A stretch of 64,000 bases of DNA from Oxyruncus cristatus (lineage: Eukaryota; Chordata; Aves; Passeriformes; Cotingidae): contig VXAY01006800.1 in NCBI GenBank assembly GCA_013399855.1, positions 1,454,392-1,518,391 of the forward strand, in the 5' to 3' direction. Below, in pieces: positions 1-12,300 of this stretch. Within the stretch, counting starts at the first letter, position 1; every line of letters starts with the position of its first letter. The notes beneath the pieces were generated by a model, which saw only the letters and a list, made by a program, of their open reading frames with translations, ran no database searches and was not told the origin of the DNA. The position numbers and the translations under genes are program-made.

Positions 1-437
1 CACAAAGATGGAGGAGGGTCTAGAGAGAAAGCCTTATGAGGAGCAGCTGAGGTCACTTGTTTTGTCTCCCCTCCAGCCTGGGGAAGGGAGACCTAATCAC
101 GGTCTACAAATCCCTCATCAGTGGAAGTGGAGGGGCAGGCACTGATCTCTTCTCTCTGGTGACCAGTGACAGGATCCAAGGGAATGGCCTGAAGTTGTGT
201 CAGGGGAAGTTTAGGTTGGATATTAGAAAAAGGTTCTTAACTCAGAGAGTGGTTGGGCACCAAAACAGGCTCCCCAGGGCAGTGGTCACAGCACCAAGCC
301 TGACAGAGTTCAAGGAGCATTTGGACAATGCTCTCAGGCACATGGTGTGATTTTTGGTGTTGCTCTGCACAGAGTCAGAAGTTAGACTCGATGATCATTG
401 GGGATCCCTTCCAGCTCAGGATAGTCTATGATTCTAT
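1..437 (+). mobile_element. CR1 LINE, 5'-truncated 3' fragment
   Basis: This is the 3' part of an avian CR1 non-LTR retrotransposon, cut at its left side by the window edge. The sequence shows the usual CR1 order: the end of the ORF2 reverse-transcriptase coding region, a short untranslated tail containing GATGATCATTGGGGATCCC and TTCCAGCTCAGG, then the terminal octamer-like unit ATTCTATA near 430-437. CR1 copies insert by target-primed reverse transcription, lack a poly(A) tail and are usually truncated at the 5' end, which fits. No intact mobilisation machinery remains. The subfamily cannot be assigned by eye. Confidence 0.93.
57..350 (+). pseudogene. CR1 ORF2 carboxy-terminal remnant (reverse transcriptase end)
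   Basis: This open frame of about 97 codons ends at a TGA at 348-350 and matches the expected CR1 ORF2 carboxy-terminus. Visible family signatures are the block around GNGLKLCQGKFRLDIRK and the terminal block RVVGHQNRLPRAVV followed by an FKEHLD-like segment. In CR1 this follows the palm and thumb of the reverse transcriptase. The endonuclease and catalytic domains lie outside the window or were never copied, so the piece is non-functional. It has no credible start codon: the frame simply opens after an upstream stop. It should not be annotated as a host gene. Confidence 0.85.
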
Positions 438-3400
438 AAAGTTTTCCTGTCTTTTTCAGTTTATTCACTTTTCTCTCTTTTGATTTCCTGAGTCTTTCAC
501 TATCCTGGCACATTTTGTATTATCAGGTTATTAGTATGTAACAAAACCAGAAATAAGCACATGGCAACCGCTGAAAGATCACTGTGGAGTCAGCCTCAAA
601 TTTTGAATTCATTGCCAAGCTATGCATTTCTGTGTAAATGTGAGCAAATCCTAAGATCTTACCTTCTTTTTCTATTTGGAAATGGGGAATATAATATTTT
701 CTATCAGCACAGGGTCATCACAACATTCACATACAGAAATCCAGTAACTTTTGGGACAGCACAAACACCCATATTGCCACTGACAGGTTTTATAACGTCT
801 GTGCTGTGACAGTTTAGATTCATATGAAGACAGTGGGTTTTTGGAGCAAAGAAATAAATGTTAAAGCAGTATACTACGGCTAATAAAAACAAGTCCCTAC
901 TTAACATATCAGAAAACAAAACATGTCACCATAGATTTACAGGCAGAAGTGTGGCAGTTTTAATCCCCTTTTAATTTTGTTGTGTAAGCATACAACAAAA
1001 ACAAAGTAGTGCAATTTGGTCGATCATGCATTGAAAATGAGTTAAGCAAAGTTACGAGATGTTTTGTTGCCATAGGCTAAGAACACAATTACACCGATTC
1101 AGTGCATGCTCAGAAACTTGTTGAACAGTGGGAATTTGAACATGTGTCTGAGCCTTCTGTGCAATTATTTTGTATTTCACATTGCTGATTGATTCTGACT
1201 AAGCAGTTTTCCTTTCTGGTGTTTGTCATGTGCAGCAGTATGTGTTCATTTTTCTGTGTTTTCTATGCTACATTTGTTATTCCTCAGATTTCTTTTCTTC
1301 ATTCAAGGTCCACACTGCCCTTTTTTAACATTTGTGTATTTTAACAATGTGTTCACCCCACAAAAGAAGTCCACCTCTTACATAGCCAAATTGGAAAAGA
1401 TCCAGGAATAAAGAAAATATTAAATAGAGCAGAAAAAAAAAGTCACCATATGGATGCTATTGGTGCAGAAGGAAAGTAGCCAACTGCACTGCAGAAATTC
1501 CCAGTCAGAAGAGATACATGGAAGCAGTGTTTGTTTAGTTCACACTGTTGCCAATGTAAAGGACTGTCATGACCTGTAAAGTAAACCCAGGAGGTGGAAG
1601 GATTGTCTCATAAAGGGAAACAAAAAAATATTGTAAATTCAGTTCTCATTGTAACCAAATGTGCATGAAGAATGTATTAAAAATTTAGAGAAGACCTCTC
1701 AGTGCTACCATATGGGAAAGTACGCAATCCACCCAAGATCCAGCTCACTCAGGGTTATGAGGCACCTCTAGTGACAGACATCCTCAATCTAGAAAGAATT
1801 GTAGAGTCAACAGCTGGTGTGAAGGCAAAAGTCGTATCAATTTGGACTGGAAGAGAAACCTGTATGTTTAAAAAGCAATTAACCATCATTAACTACCATC
1901 TGACTGGCCACCATTAATTATGTTTTAATAATACTGGTGCATTTGCGTCTCTGTGGGAATCACATTGAAATCATATAAGTTCCATATTGAATTTCCTAGT
2001 GAAATATGTAATGATCTCTGAAAAATCACAGTAAATTGCATTTTTGAGATATAACATCAGGTCTGTAAGAAGATGGGGAAATGAATAAGGTATGAATCCA
2101 CGAAGATGACAGAATCTGTACTGCAGTGAGCAAAGAGCCTGAACTTCCATTAAAAAAATTGGGAAAGAAAATAATCCAAAGAAGAGAAATCAGAACAGCC
2201 TGTGAAGCTGACAGTTGAAGAAGGAAGGCTTAATCTTTGTCTTTCATTTACCTGGGAGATTAATTTACAGTAGATTTAGCTCATTATCATATGAATCAAA
2301 AAAACCCTGCCTTTGAACAAAATATTCTATTGAGCCAGAACACAGACTGCTGAAAGATTATGCAGGAACTAATTAATGTCTAACGCCAAACCCTGAAAAA
2401 GTGTATTTTCTCTGAGATGCTGATTTTTATAACTCAATAGCTTTTGCGTTCTTCATTCCATTCCTTTGCTTTCTGAAACACAGACAGGGTGGGAATGTTT
2501 TGATAATGGAAGATGAACAAGGGAAGAAACATGGTAACCTGTGGCTAGAGAATCACAGTCCTTAGTACAGATCTCCTCTCCTGTACTTCCTCTAAGTATC
2601 AATCTCAAAAGTTGGTGGAATGTAAAGTTTTGGTCCTTTCCATGTGCATTGTTCCTTTTAGCTCAAATACTGGACTTAAGAGTGTGTGATTCTGTCACAG
2701 TATTCTTGTTTTATAACATCGGATTTTTTGTAACTTTGTTGAGAAAAAGATTTAAAGGAATGTTTTAAAGTTGAATACATGCGTTACATTAATGGGGAAT
2801 ACACAGACATATTTCACCATCTTTTTTCACAACTTCAAAACTAGCTTCTTATATTAAGCAACACCTCAAAGGCTACGGCTGATCTAATACTTGAGCATGA
2901 TCTTCAAAAAAATAGGTCACACAATTTTCTTGATGAAGATCAAATAAAAATCTCACTTTCTCAGTCACTGAAGAAGTAGAAGTGGTTTCTGTAAGCACAG
3001 AAATAATGCAGATCATAAAATAGTGGCAAAAAATATCTTATTAAGCTTTAGTGATCAAACTTAAATGTAATCTTAAATGCAAAAATTCATCATATGGATT
3101 CTAACCTTGATGATTGCATTCTGTTTTTTCATTAAATGTCAGACTACAAAGGTCATCAGTTGCACTTCCCTGCAGTGAAGAACAGTCACAGAGAAATGTT
3201 AAGCTCAAAATGATTCATAAGCATATACACACTGTCCCATTTTCCTCATGGCACCCTGTAATCTACAAATCATTCCCTGCTGAGCAAGGACAAGTCTATG
3301 TGTTGTCCCAAAGATCAGGCATTAAATAAAAACTGAGTACTTTTAAAATCAGTTTGATTAAAGCACCTGGACAATATATTTCAGTCTTTGGTGATAAAAG

Positions 3401-6400
3401 ACATCAGCATTGAGGAATTTTCTTAAAATTTGGGCAGACATAATTTACATTCTTTTAGTTTCCAGAAACATCATTATACACAAGAAGTTCCAAGTAAACA
3501 AATTTCAGCTAATCCACACAGCTTAAGGAATGACTCAGTACTGAGTTATCTTGCTTGACAGGAGTAGCATATAACTAGTATATGGATCAACTTAAAATAG
3601 TACAACAATTTAAATTGTATTAATTCTGCCTGTCAAATGCAGAAGTTTTGAACCTATTTTATATTTGATTAATACTTCTGCTGTTACAACACAAGGTAGC
3701 AATTAGGACGTGTCTGTACTAGACTCTGTGCCTCTGAGAGCCCTTATAATCCACACAGTCAAAGGTTCAGGTAAATAATGAAGTTAGGACATTTTAATGG
3801 GTTACACAAATAGTGACTACTATACATCCTTTATTCAACTGTCGTTAGTGAACTGTATAAAATTGTAATTTAACTCACTTTTCCTGAACTTCATGTTACT
3901 CCATTTAGCTTCATCCTTGCTAGTTTCAAATAAATCAAGTATACCAATATCAATACCATACCAACTATGTAAAAATTCAATTTCTGATTTTTTTTTTTTT
4001 AAACTTGAAAATGAGTATCTGTTATTCTAGAAATAAGGACTTCCTTCCATGGAGATATATTTAAATCTTAAAATTTGAGTAGTTGTAAGTCTTTCTGAAG
4101 TTGTGTAGAGAAATTCACTGCGGCTGCTTTGGCATTCTGAATTAAATAAATGCCAATCACTATTTAAGGAAGTTTATTTTACCCACTTCCTTTCTGTCAG
4201 CTGGAAGTCAAGAAACCCAACAGTTCTTTGAAAGATGAGATTTAGAAGCTGCTAAAGTTTAAATGGTTCTGGGTTCATGTTCCTTTATTATTTCAGTCAA
4301 GAATGTTAATGATTAAACATCCATATTAAAGCTATAACAATTGTGTTATTGGAAACTTGGTCAAAATTTCAATTGAAAATGTTATTCCTTTGTATAATGT
4401 AAAATGTACCGATTGAAAAAATGTTTTGTGTTTGTTTTTTTTTTTTTTTAAATTTCATGTATTTCTAAACATGTCTATAATTAAAATACAGCTTACTGCC
4501 CCAAGTCTATTTTTATCAGACTAGTTAACAGGCTTAATTTGTTTGCCAAAACTGGAGTTCTGACAACTGTTTCCCATTTTGAGTCAAATAACTTCTTTCA
4601 AAATAACTCCTTAGGGAGAAACATGAAAAAAAATAAAAACCAAGAATATTTTACATAAAATCGTTCAATATTTTGAAACCATTTCTGATTCTCTTAAAAG
4701 CTCTAACTTTCTTCTGTTTAATGACAAAGTGGTGGTATTAAATCTGTCTCTAAACAGATTTAAATGTACACTCAAGCATATTAGGACAAAATTCAGTACC
4801 TATAATTGAAAGTCAATGCACATGGATTTCTGATCAACATATCACAAGTATTTGTCTTTCTTAATTCCATCCATTAGGTGTTTTTTCTCATATAAAAAGT
4901 TCTTGAGAGCAATAAAAAATAAACACTGAAGTCCCATTCCAGGTTTCTGTTTGTTTATGTGCCTTTCTGGGTGGAGGAGGCAGGTTTTGACATCTGAAAG
5001 CTGTACCTGTAAAGGTTAGTACTTGTATCTGGTTAGTAAAACAGAGAAGAATTTTTCACTATCTGATATCAGAGTTAAACATGATATGGCTGATCTGTGG
5101 ATTCAGCCTGGAAGCCAGAGCAGGGTTATCTATACAAAAAAACTCTACTGCTCATTGTCGTTTAGCCTCCAGTCACAGAAATCACTGATATCAGGAGTGC
5201 CAAATGGGAAGGTTTCTCTGTACTCAGCAAGCAAGGGAAGATGAGCATCCTTCTCTTTGTCTTCATCATCAAGGGAAGGAAATTTTTTACCTGGATTCAG
5301 AATACTCCAAATCAGGCATGTGTCTGGGGAAGATGAACAACCTTAAATCATGTGACCAATATCCAGATCAGACTGTGACTTTCTGAGGGATGTTTTTGTC
5401 TTTTCTGCTAATGCTTCCACAACCCCTCACATAGAATATTCAATTGTTCACCTGGCAAAAAACCCAGCAAGAATACCAAGAGCCACAAAGATCAAAACGG
5501 GCTATAGCTGGTATAATTCTTCCAGTGAAATATCTCCTAGACCTTTGGACATGAAGTTGTAGCATATAAAACTTTATTTTAGCTCAAAGAGAAAAATCAA
5601 ACAAGAATATGTGATTGAAGCAAAGACTCAATGAGTAGAACTAAGGATGTAATATCATTTTTAATATTTTTACATTTAAAGTTCAAGGAATGAAAAATTC
5701 AGTGCAGTGTTCAACATCTTCATATTTTTTCTTGGAATCATACAGAAGGCTCATGGAGACACAGTAAATACTGAACAAGGTTCACAGTTTCATATCAAGT
5801 GATGTAACTGAACAAGAAGCCAAGCAAACTCATATTAAGTTGGCTGATATCACTTGAATCCAGGGCTCTGAATAGACACAGAAGTAAGATCTTAGGTACC
5901 ATGAAGAGCACTGACATAGCTCAAAGAATCTGCCACTGTGCTGAGGAGATGGAGATGAGAACAGTGTAAAAGCTTTATTCTTTTTCAGAAATCATGATAT
6001 TTCTGATATTATCAAAATTAGTTATTTGAGAAATTATATGCTATTAATAAATTTGGCATAAGCAATAAATCCAGTGGCCTTCCAGTTTATAATGTCAAGA
6101 ATTCTGGGAATTCTAGTAGAATCTTCTGGGGAGGTCAGGAGGGCAAATCCAGTTACCATTAAGTTTCTTCCGGTAAAAAGTCTTACACTCTTGTCCTTTA
6201 TTTCTGCTTAATACCAATACATAAACAGACAAAAAGATTTTCCTTGTATTTTACAAAACATTAATAATTAATATTAGCTTCTAAGCAGCTGAATCACTCA
6301 AAAGTCTGGCTCTGTTTAGGCCTTTTCCACAATGCAGAGATGCCAGTATGTAGCCCACACTCCAACAGTCAGTACCCCACAGTCCTACAGGCTGTGGCCC

Positions 6401-7460
6401 AGCAGAATGTGACCCAGAAGTGCAGTCTAACAAATATTAGGGGGAATACTAAATTAATCATTGCAATCCTGTCTCTAGGAATCCTTTAAAGGATTAGGAA
6501 AAAAATTTGGGAGTTTGTTTGGTGGTTTGTTTTGAATTTATTTTTCCTGCTCTTTTTAAAAGTCATGCTCTCCTTTAAATAAAAATAGCCTATGGTCTGC
6601 GTTAGGAAGAAAGATACAGTCTTATAATAAATCTTTCTTGTTTGACAATCTATGTTTATAGAAATAAAAAACAGCATTTAACGATGAACACATCACTTCT
6701 TTCTCTGACACTTATAAACCTTTGATCTATTAGTTCATCCATTAATGCAACAAAAATGTATTAGTTTCTAAATACATGGAGCTTAACTTTCTCTTTTATT
6801 ATACATTAAATTTCATTTTCCTTCCACCTGACCAGTCTCTTTCCTTGATTATGATTGACTCCTGCAGTGCTGTAAAAATGTTAACACAAAAAATATGTCA
6901 TTGTGTGAATAATATTTTGTAATTCATTGAAAGCTTTTTATATGATCTATGTTTTTTTTTACAGTTCAGCCACAGCTTCATATGAAATCAAACCTCCACT
7001 CTCAAGGTGTAAGACAGAGGAATGTTAGACCATTTCCCTTCAGAAATTCTATTTAAAATTCTGGCTGAAGTGGCTGCTCACATGTTGCGTTTATCTGTTA
7101 CTGAAAAAGAGGGAACATTACCAAATTGAATCTACCTATTCACCAAAGACTTTTAGATCTCTGTCCTGAGTGATAGTAACCAGAAACACATGTAAGACAG
7201 GGCAATTTGTGCCCAAGTGTTCAATTAAAAAAAGTAACTCAAAAGGATCAACTTTCACACTTCACGTCACTGGATATGCAAAAGTCCCTTAAGCAGATAT
7301 CCTTACTATAGTATCTCCTGAAAACACCTTTTTTATAAGAACAATAATCCCCTATTTATTCTTCCCTCTCTTTCTTTTTGATCAGTTTTAGACAAGCTAG
7401 AATCAGATTTCCTCTGTTACTGTAAGAAAATCACTTTAGAGATAAATAGTGGGCAAGTAT
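438..7460. other. AT-rich unique sequence, no gene recognised
   Basis: I see no gene, RNA or recognisable transposon in this stretch. Open frames are all under about 85 codons and none shows family motifs. There are short T runs near 3990 and 4433-4451. The frame at 1702-1917 (71 codons) was considered and set aside because it has no recognisable motif and no plausible splice or start context. The stretch could be intergenic or intronic. Confidence 0.6.
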
Positions 7461-7490
7461 TTACCTTGCACTTTTTTGAGTGCAAGGTAA
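7461..7490. repeat. Perfect 12-bp hairpin with a six-base loop
   Basis: TTACCTTGCACT at 7461-7472 is followed by the loop TTTTTG and the exact reverse complement AGTGCAAGGTAA at 7479-7490. A further partial copy, GAGTGCAAG, follows at 7505-7513. No transposon ends or target duplications are evident. It could be a structured element or a small snap-back duplication. Confidence 0.85.
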
Positions 7491-7513
7491 AACTTTTTCG
7501 TAGTGAGTGCAAG

Positions 7514-8876
7514 ATACATACCTCCTAACCGAACCCTTCCAAACCACTTCTTCTATTTCTCTCTACCTCTCTTATCTGTCAATATTATGGAGTACCAAAA
7601 TGATGCAAATGCCTTGCACCAATCAAGTGAGTATTGCATTTGAACTAAAATGAGAATCCTTTGGTCTTTGTACCATTTCTTTCCGCTTCCTGCTTGTAAA
7701 GCAATTCTGTGACATAGTGGAAACTTCTGGGGACCCCAAACAGATTGATTATCCTCTGATCTTCTGCAGTAGATGGTTCCCTCATTCTCCTATAATGCCA
7801 AGCAGCACATCAACAGACATTGACTTATTTCTTTGTGCTTATGCTTGCCAGGAATTTTTCCTAGGATATAGTGTATTTCAAAAAAACCTTCTGGCTATTT
7901 CAGACAAGCTTAAGGAATTTATTTATGACTACCTTGTGTTGGTAACCAAACAGAAATTGTAATCCTATCTCCTATGATGATGGAGTAATCATAGTCACCA
8001 AAGGTCTAGATCAACCGTGAGTCCTGTTGATGAAGCAGAAACAGGAGATTGACTAAAAACTCCTCACAGGACATTTTGCCAAGAGGTGACTTACTCAAAC
8101 TCCACTAATTGCTGGTGACAGTCTGGGCTGTGAGAGACTGTAGGAACAGATGACAAGCAGGGTGATGCAGGGAAGGTGCAGAGAGGTTCAAGCTCCCATA
8201 ATGTACAGTAATGGCTCCTTGAATAAAAATTGTACAACATCAGCTGTCATCTCAAATCCCTAGGTAAATAGGACCTCACTGCCTGGAGCTAATTCCCTGA
8301 GCTCATGAACTTCTCATTATGGAGAGACAGTATTTAACCGCAGTCTAGATGAGGATACAACATGACCAGAGGCAGACTTATTGCCCAGCTCGCTGCTCTT
8401 TGTAGGTCTGCAAGGGCTCCTTCTCCCTACCAATCTTAGCCTGTAAATAATAGCATTTCCTGCTGAGGGCTTGTGTTTGAATATGTGCAAAGTATGAGCG
8501 TGCCACATTTGCTGCGATGGTGGTGTGCTTTACTTTGCTTTGTCAAATCAAGAGGCTGGATTGCACAATGTGTACTGAGGTTGTCATCTGGTTTAACCAG
8601 ATGCTGTTTTGGAGAATCAGGCAGCTATGCAACATGTGCTGTGGCCTGAACAATATGGCCCAATGGGAAAGTGATCTTTTTCTTACCTCTTTTATCTAGT
8701 CCAGAAAGAAAGAATGAAAAGGAAAGGTCACACTTACCTGATATCGTCTGCCATTTCAATGTAAGCAGCAATCACAGGATTTTCTTAATTAGGGCAATAA
8801 TAATTTCTCTGCTATCATTACACTTGTTCTCTTTTTATTTGTCCAGAATTACTGAAGGTCTTTTCTTTGAATAGTT
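7514..8876. other. Unique sequence, no gene recognised
   Basis: No gene or known repeat is recognised. The frame at 7717-7962 (81 codons) has no recognisable domain. The segment around 8330-8610 is somewhat richer in G and C than its surroundings and contains the palindromic E-box pair listed separately. It could be regulatory or conserved, but this cannot be judged without alignment. Confidence 0.55.
8585..8603. repeat. 19-bp palindrome with paired E-boxes
   Basis: CATCTGGTT and AACCAGATG are perfect reverse complements separated by a single T. Each arm ends in an E-box core (CATCTG on one side, CAGATG on the other), the class bound by tissue-specific bHLH dimers. The symmetry is directly visible. 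Any regulatory role is inference. Confidence 0.8.
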
Positions 8877-8888
8877 GGGGGGGGGGGG
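8877..8888 (+). repeat. Poly(G) run of 12
   Basis: Twelve consecutive G bases, followed by TT and a G/T-rich stretch. This is a mononucleotide repeat and is likely to vary in length between individuals and assemblies. Confidence 0.95.
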
Positions 8889-9183
8889 TTGTGGTTGTTT
8901 TAGTTTTTATTTCCCAGTTTGTTCTGACTGGAAAATCCTTTTCTAAAGGTTGTCTCTAAGCAAAGGGGTATTAAACTCATTAGAGAAATAAGTTTGCATC
9001 TCTAAGCTAAAACACATAATGAAAATCAGCTTTCTCTTGAAACGACAGTACAAAACAAACCACCTTTTATGCACTAATACTTGTTTAGTTCAGATCTTGT
9101 TTGTCTTGGAGAGGCAACCATGATCTGCTTGACAAAAATAAGGCAACAAAAAATGAGATCCAAACAAACAGGGAGAAAAGTGG
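8889..9183. other. Unique sequence between two simple repeats
   Basis: Nothing recognisable is present. Open frames that begin here on both strands run into the A/C tract to the right and are composition artefacts of that tract. Confidence 0.6.
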
Positions 9184-9353
9184 AAAAAAAAACAAACCAA
9201 AACAAAACAAAAAAACAACACACACACAAAACCCCAAAAAACAAACAAACAAAACAAACCAAACAAAACAACAAAAAAAACAAACAAAAAAACCCAAAAA
9301 ACAAAACAAAACAAAACAACAAAAAAAAACAACACAAAACAAACAAACAAACA
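9184..9353 (+). repeat. 170-bp A/C-only simple repeat (CAAAA/CAAA/CA units)
   Basis: Every base from 9184 to 9353 is A or C on the plus strand. It is built of irregular CAAAA, CAAA and CA units with short A and C runs. It contains no stop codon in several frames on either strand, which explains the overlapping open frames around it, lysine/asparagine/threonine-rich on one strand and phenylalanine/valine/cysteine-rich on the other. It is a degenerate microsatellite. I see no transposon directly to its left whose tail it could be. Confidence 0.95.
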
Positions 9354-12300
9354 TTATTAAAATTTCTAGAAAGCTACTGGGTGAGTTATATGGGAGCATG
9401 GTCACACTGCCCTGACAGCCATCACCTTGCAGTTCTAATGCACCATCTCAAAACACAGAAATTCAAACCATGACAGAGCAGCACTGCCCATATGTAACAG
9501 TAACATTTTTGCCGATGTTCTTCACGGTGTATCAGCACATATAAGCACATAAGTATATGCACGTAAGTATATGCACAGCTATGATTTCATTCATGTGTAA
9601 TATGTAGTCCATATATAACACTTATTATACATATCCATTGTTCATTAAAATGGTTGACTAAAATTTGTGCAAGTGATTGTGACAGGGTCAATAACATTTT
9701 TCGGTTTAACTATAATAGAACCCATAAGTTTAGGAAAGGGTGAAGACTTTTTGGATAAAAAAAGCAGTTAAAACGGTTTTTGATGAAGTTAGTGTTCCCT
9801 TTCATTACCATTCTTTCCTGTTTCCTGATATTGATTTACATCTTTGGTGATCCTCATTTGGTACAAGTCAGCTATTTCTTGCTGCAGCTGTCACTCTACA
9901 GGAACTGTGTGTTGCACATCACAGATGGATCACTTTTCCAAGTCATCTATACGGTGAAACTTAATGTCATATCAGCAGAGGAGGATACATAGGAAATAGA
10001 CTTCAGGACTCAAAAAAGTCTTTGGGTTCCTGTCACTGCACATAGATGTCATGTTGAATTATCTGGCACTTTATTTCAGATACAGTGATTTTTTCTGCTT
10101 GCAAAACCTTTCTTCATAAGGTAACTCAGCTTGGTAGCTCAGGCTGTTTGCACTAAAAAGAGCATATGATGTTCTAACGAATCTTAGGAGTCACAGCAGG
10201 GAATGGTGAACTTCAAAACTTTTAGCATTTGGCTTTGATTGAAGTAAAAATCAAAAAGCCCCAGACAGGTAACTGAACAAATCTGACATCTTGAGTTAGT
10301 GATTTGAGGTTGAGAGTCTCCATTTTTAAGCTTTCTCAAAATATTTTTATCCTTTTGTTTTGTTCCCGGCGGAAAACTGCAGAAGAACAAGCTCTATTCA
10401 TGCAAATGACAAGGCATCTGTGGCTTCTTTGCTACAAAATATTATTGATGCCCAAACACTGCATGATTTAAAACAAGACTAGACATTTATATACAAAGCA
10501 GAAAAATTCAGAGTGATCCCTCTCAAAACTAGCCCTAGTTTTCTGGAACATATACAAAATTGTAAAAAAGGTAAATCATAATGAATGTCTTAAACCACCA
10601 CTTCATAAAAAGTGATCAACAAGAGTTGCCAAAGGAGCCACTAGGAAATACCACTAGGTTACACTGTAAATACTCTACTGCAATCCTTCTTTTGGTTATT
10701 TTATTCTGAAGTTGCTTAAAAGGTTGTTGAAACAATTTCCCACTAACTTTTGTGCATGAGTTACACCAATTAATGGAGAAGGGAAGTGGGAAGACTTGAA
10801 TAGAAAAGGACACATCAACTTCCCAGGGCCATGGCAGATCCTTCATAAAAAAATCCAAATGAACTTTGCTCAGGACAGTTCCTTCAAGGTTTCACCTTGG
10901 GAAAATTTAAAATATGAAACAATTTAGAAAAAAAATACACATCGCTGAACAGATATTGTTTAAATAACCTCCCTGTACTAAAAAAAAAATAAAAATCAGA
11001 ATTTATTCAGCAAAGAAACCAATTGACTTAGGTGTAAGGTTAGAATCTCTCAGTATTTTGATGGTAATTCAGACCTAGACTATCATTTGGACTCTGTCCT
11101 GTGTTGAGATAGAGTTCAGTGTGAGACTGTTTCTTAACCTACTTTTTCTCTGCAGCTGCTTGTTCCATAGACAAGTCCCTGTGTGGAGCACCTTTGTGGG
11201 AAGCTGTAAAAGAGAAAACTGGCCATAGAGCCTCTCTTCTCTTTCTTCATCTAGAGGCATCACCGAAGTATGCATGTCTGCCCCTTTATGGTGACATACA
11301 GACACTTTACATCGCTTACTGAGGAGAAAGCCTGTGATTATTATAAATGCAAACATTCTTTTTCTAGAAAAAGAGCTTGAAAAAGAAACTGTTCATAGGT
11401 GCTGTAGAAATGAGGGCTGGAGACATACACACTTGGATGCAGAAATGGCAGATATAGTGCCCATACACACTATTCATTTTCCTGCTAGTAATTTTCTTTC
11501 TGTTTTGTATCTTCTCCTTTTTTGATTGTCAGTTCCACAATGAAAGTTCTGGTTGATTTAAACAAATAATGGGATTAATTTAAAAGCACAAAAATTTGGG
11601 ATGAATATACAGAAAAACTCCTGAGAGCAAACCAAGTAATCAGCAAAGTCTCTCAGTGGAAGCTGTAGAAACTCTGTTACTTCGGACTTTTAAATTAGAA
11701 GGTACTCTGGGGAACAGTTTTAAGAGATGGGCTTGATATCTTACTGGGACTTTCCTATCATTGAGCCTGTAAAGGCAGTCATTATCACCAAGAGTAGGAA
11801 CACGGTTCATTAAAGTTTATAACGAAAGCTGAAACACCTACCTATGTGACATGAATGCTGATGAATCAGAAAATAATGAAAACACCACCAGACTCTGAGG
11901 GAGTCCCAGTTCTCCTTTAAAGAGTGGAGGAAGAATGGTGCAATATGAAGTTTTGTTCTTTTCACTGGCCCATGTCATTCCTGTGCACCTCACATTCAGA
12001 CTGACCTGGGGGTTTAACAGTTACATTCCGTTCACCTCAGTGAGCACACGAGGCTTCACATCCATTATATTTTCATGCTTCTTAATAGGTAACATATTTT
12101 TTATCAGGGATTTATAGCCAGCTCAGCAGGCAGCAAGATGCACTGCAAAAAATAATGCAAAAGAAAATGGGAAAAAAAAAGAGTAGTTATGAAAGCAACT
12201 TGATAAGTGAAAGTTGCTGAGTGGACATTTATGTTTGCAGATTTAGAGGTCACAGGATTTAGTGTGTCAGGACCCACTTCCAAGACAGAGGTCCCTGGTT

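Noticed and set aside
1702..1917. 71-codon plus-strand frame that reads like globular protein
   Set aside because: I could not match it to any family, and nothing around it (start, splice sites, neighbouring exons) supports a gene.
9074..9473. Overlapping open frames of 86-130 codons on both strands
   Set aside because: They cross the A/C-only tract, which contains no stop codons in several frames. The products are simple lysine/asparagine/threonine- or phenylalanine/valine/cysteine-rich runs.
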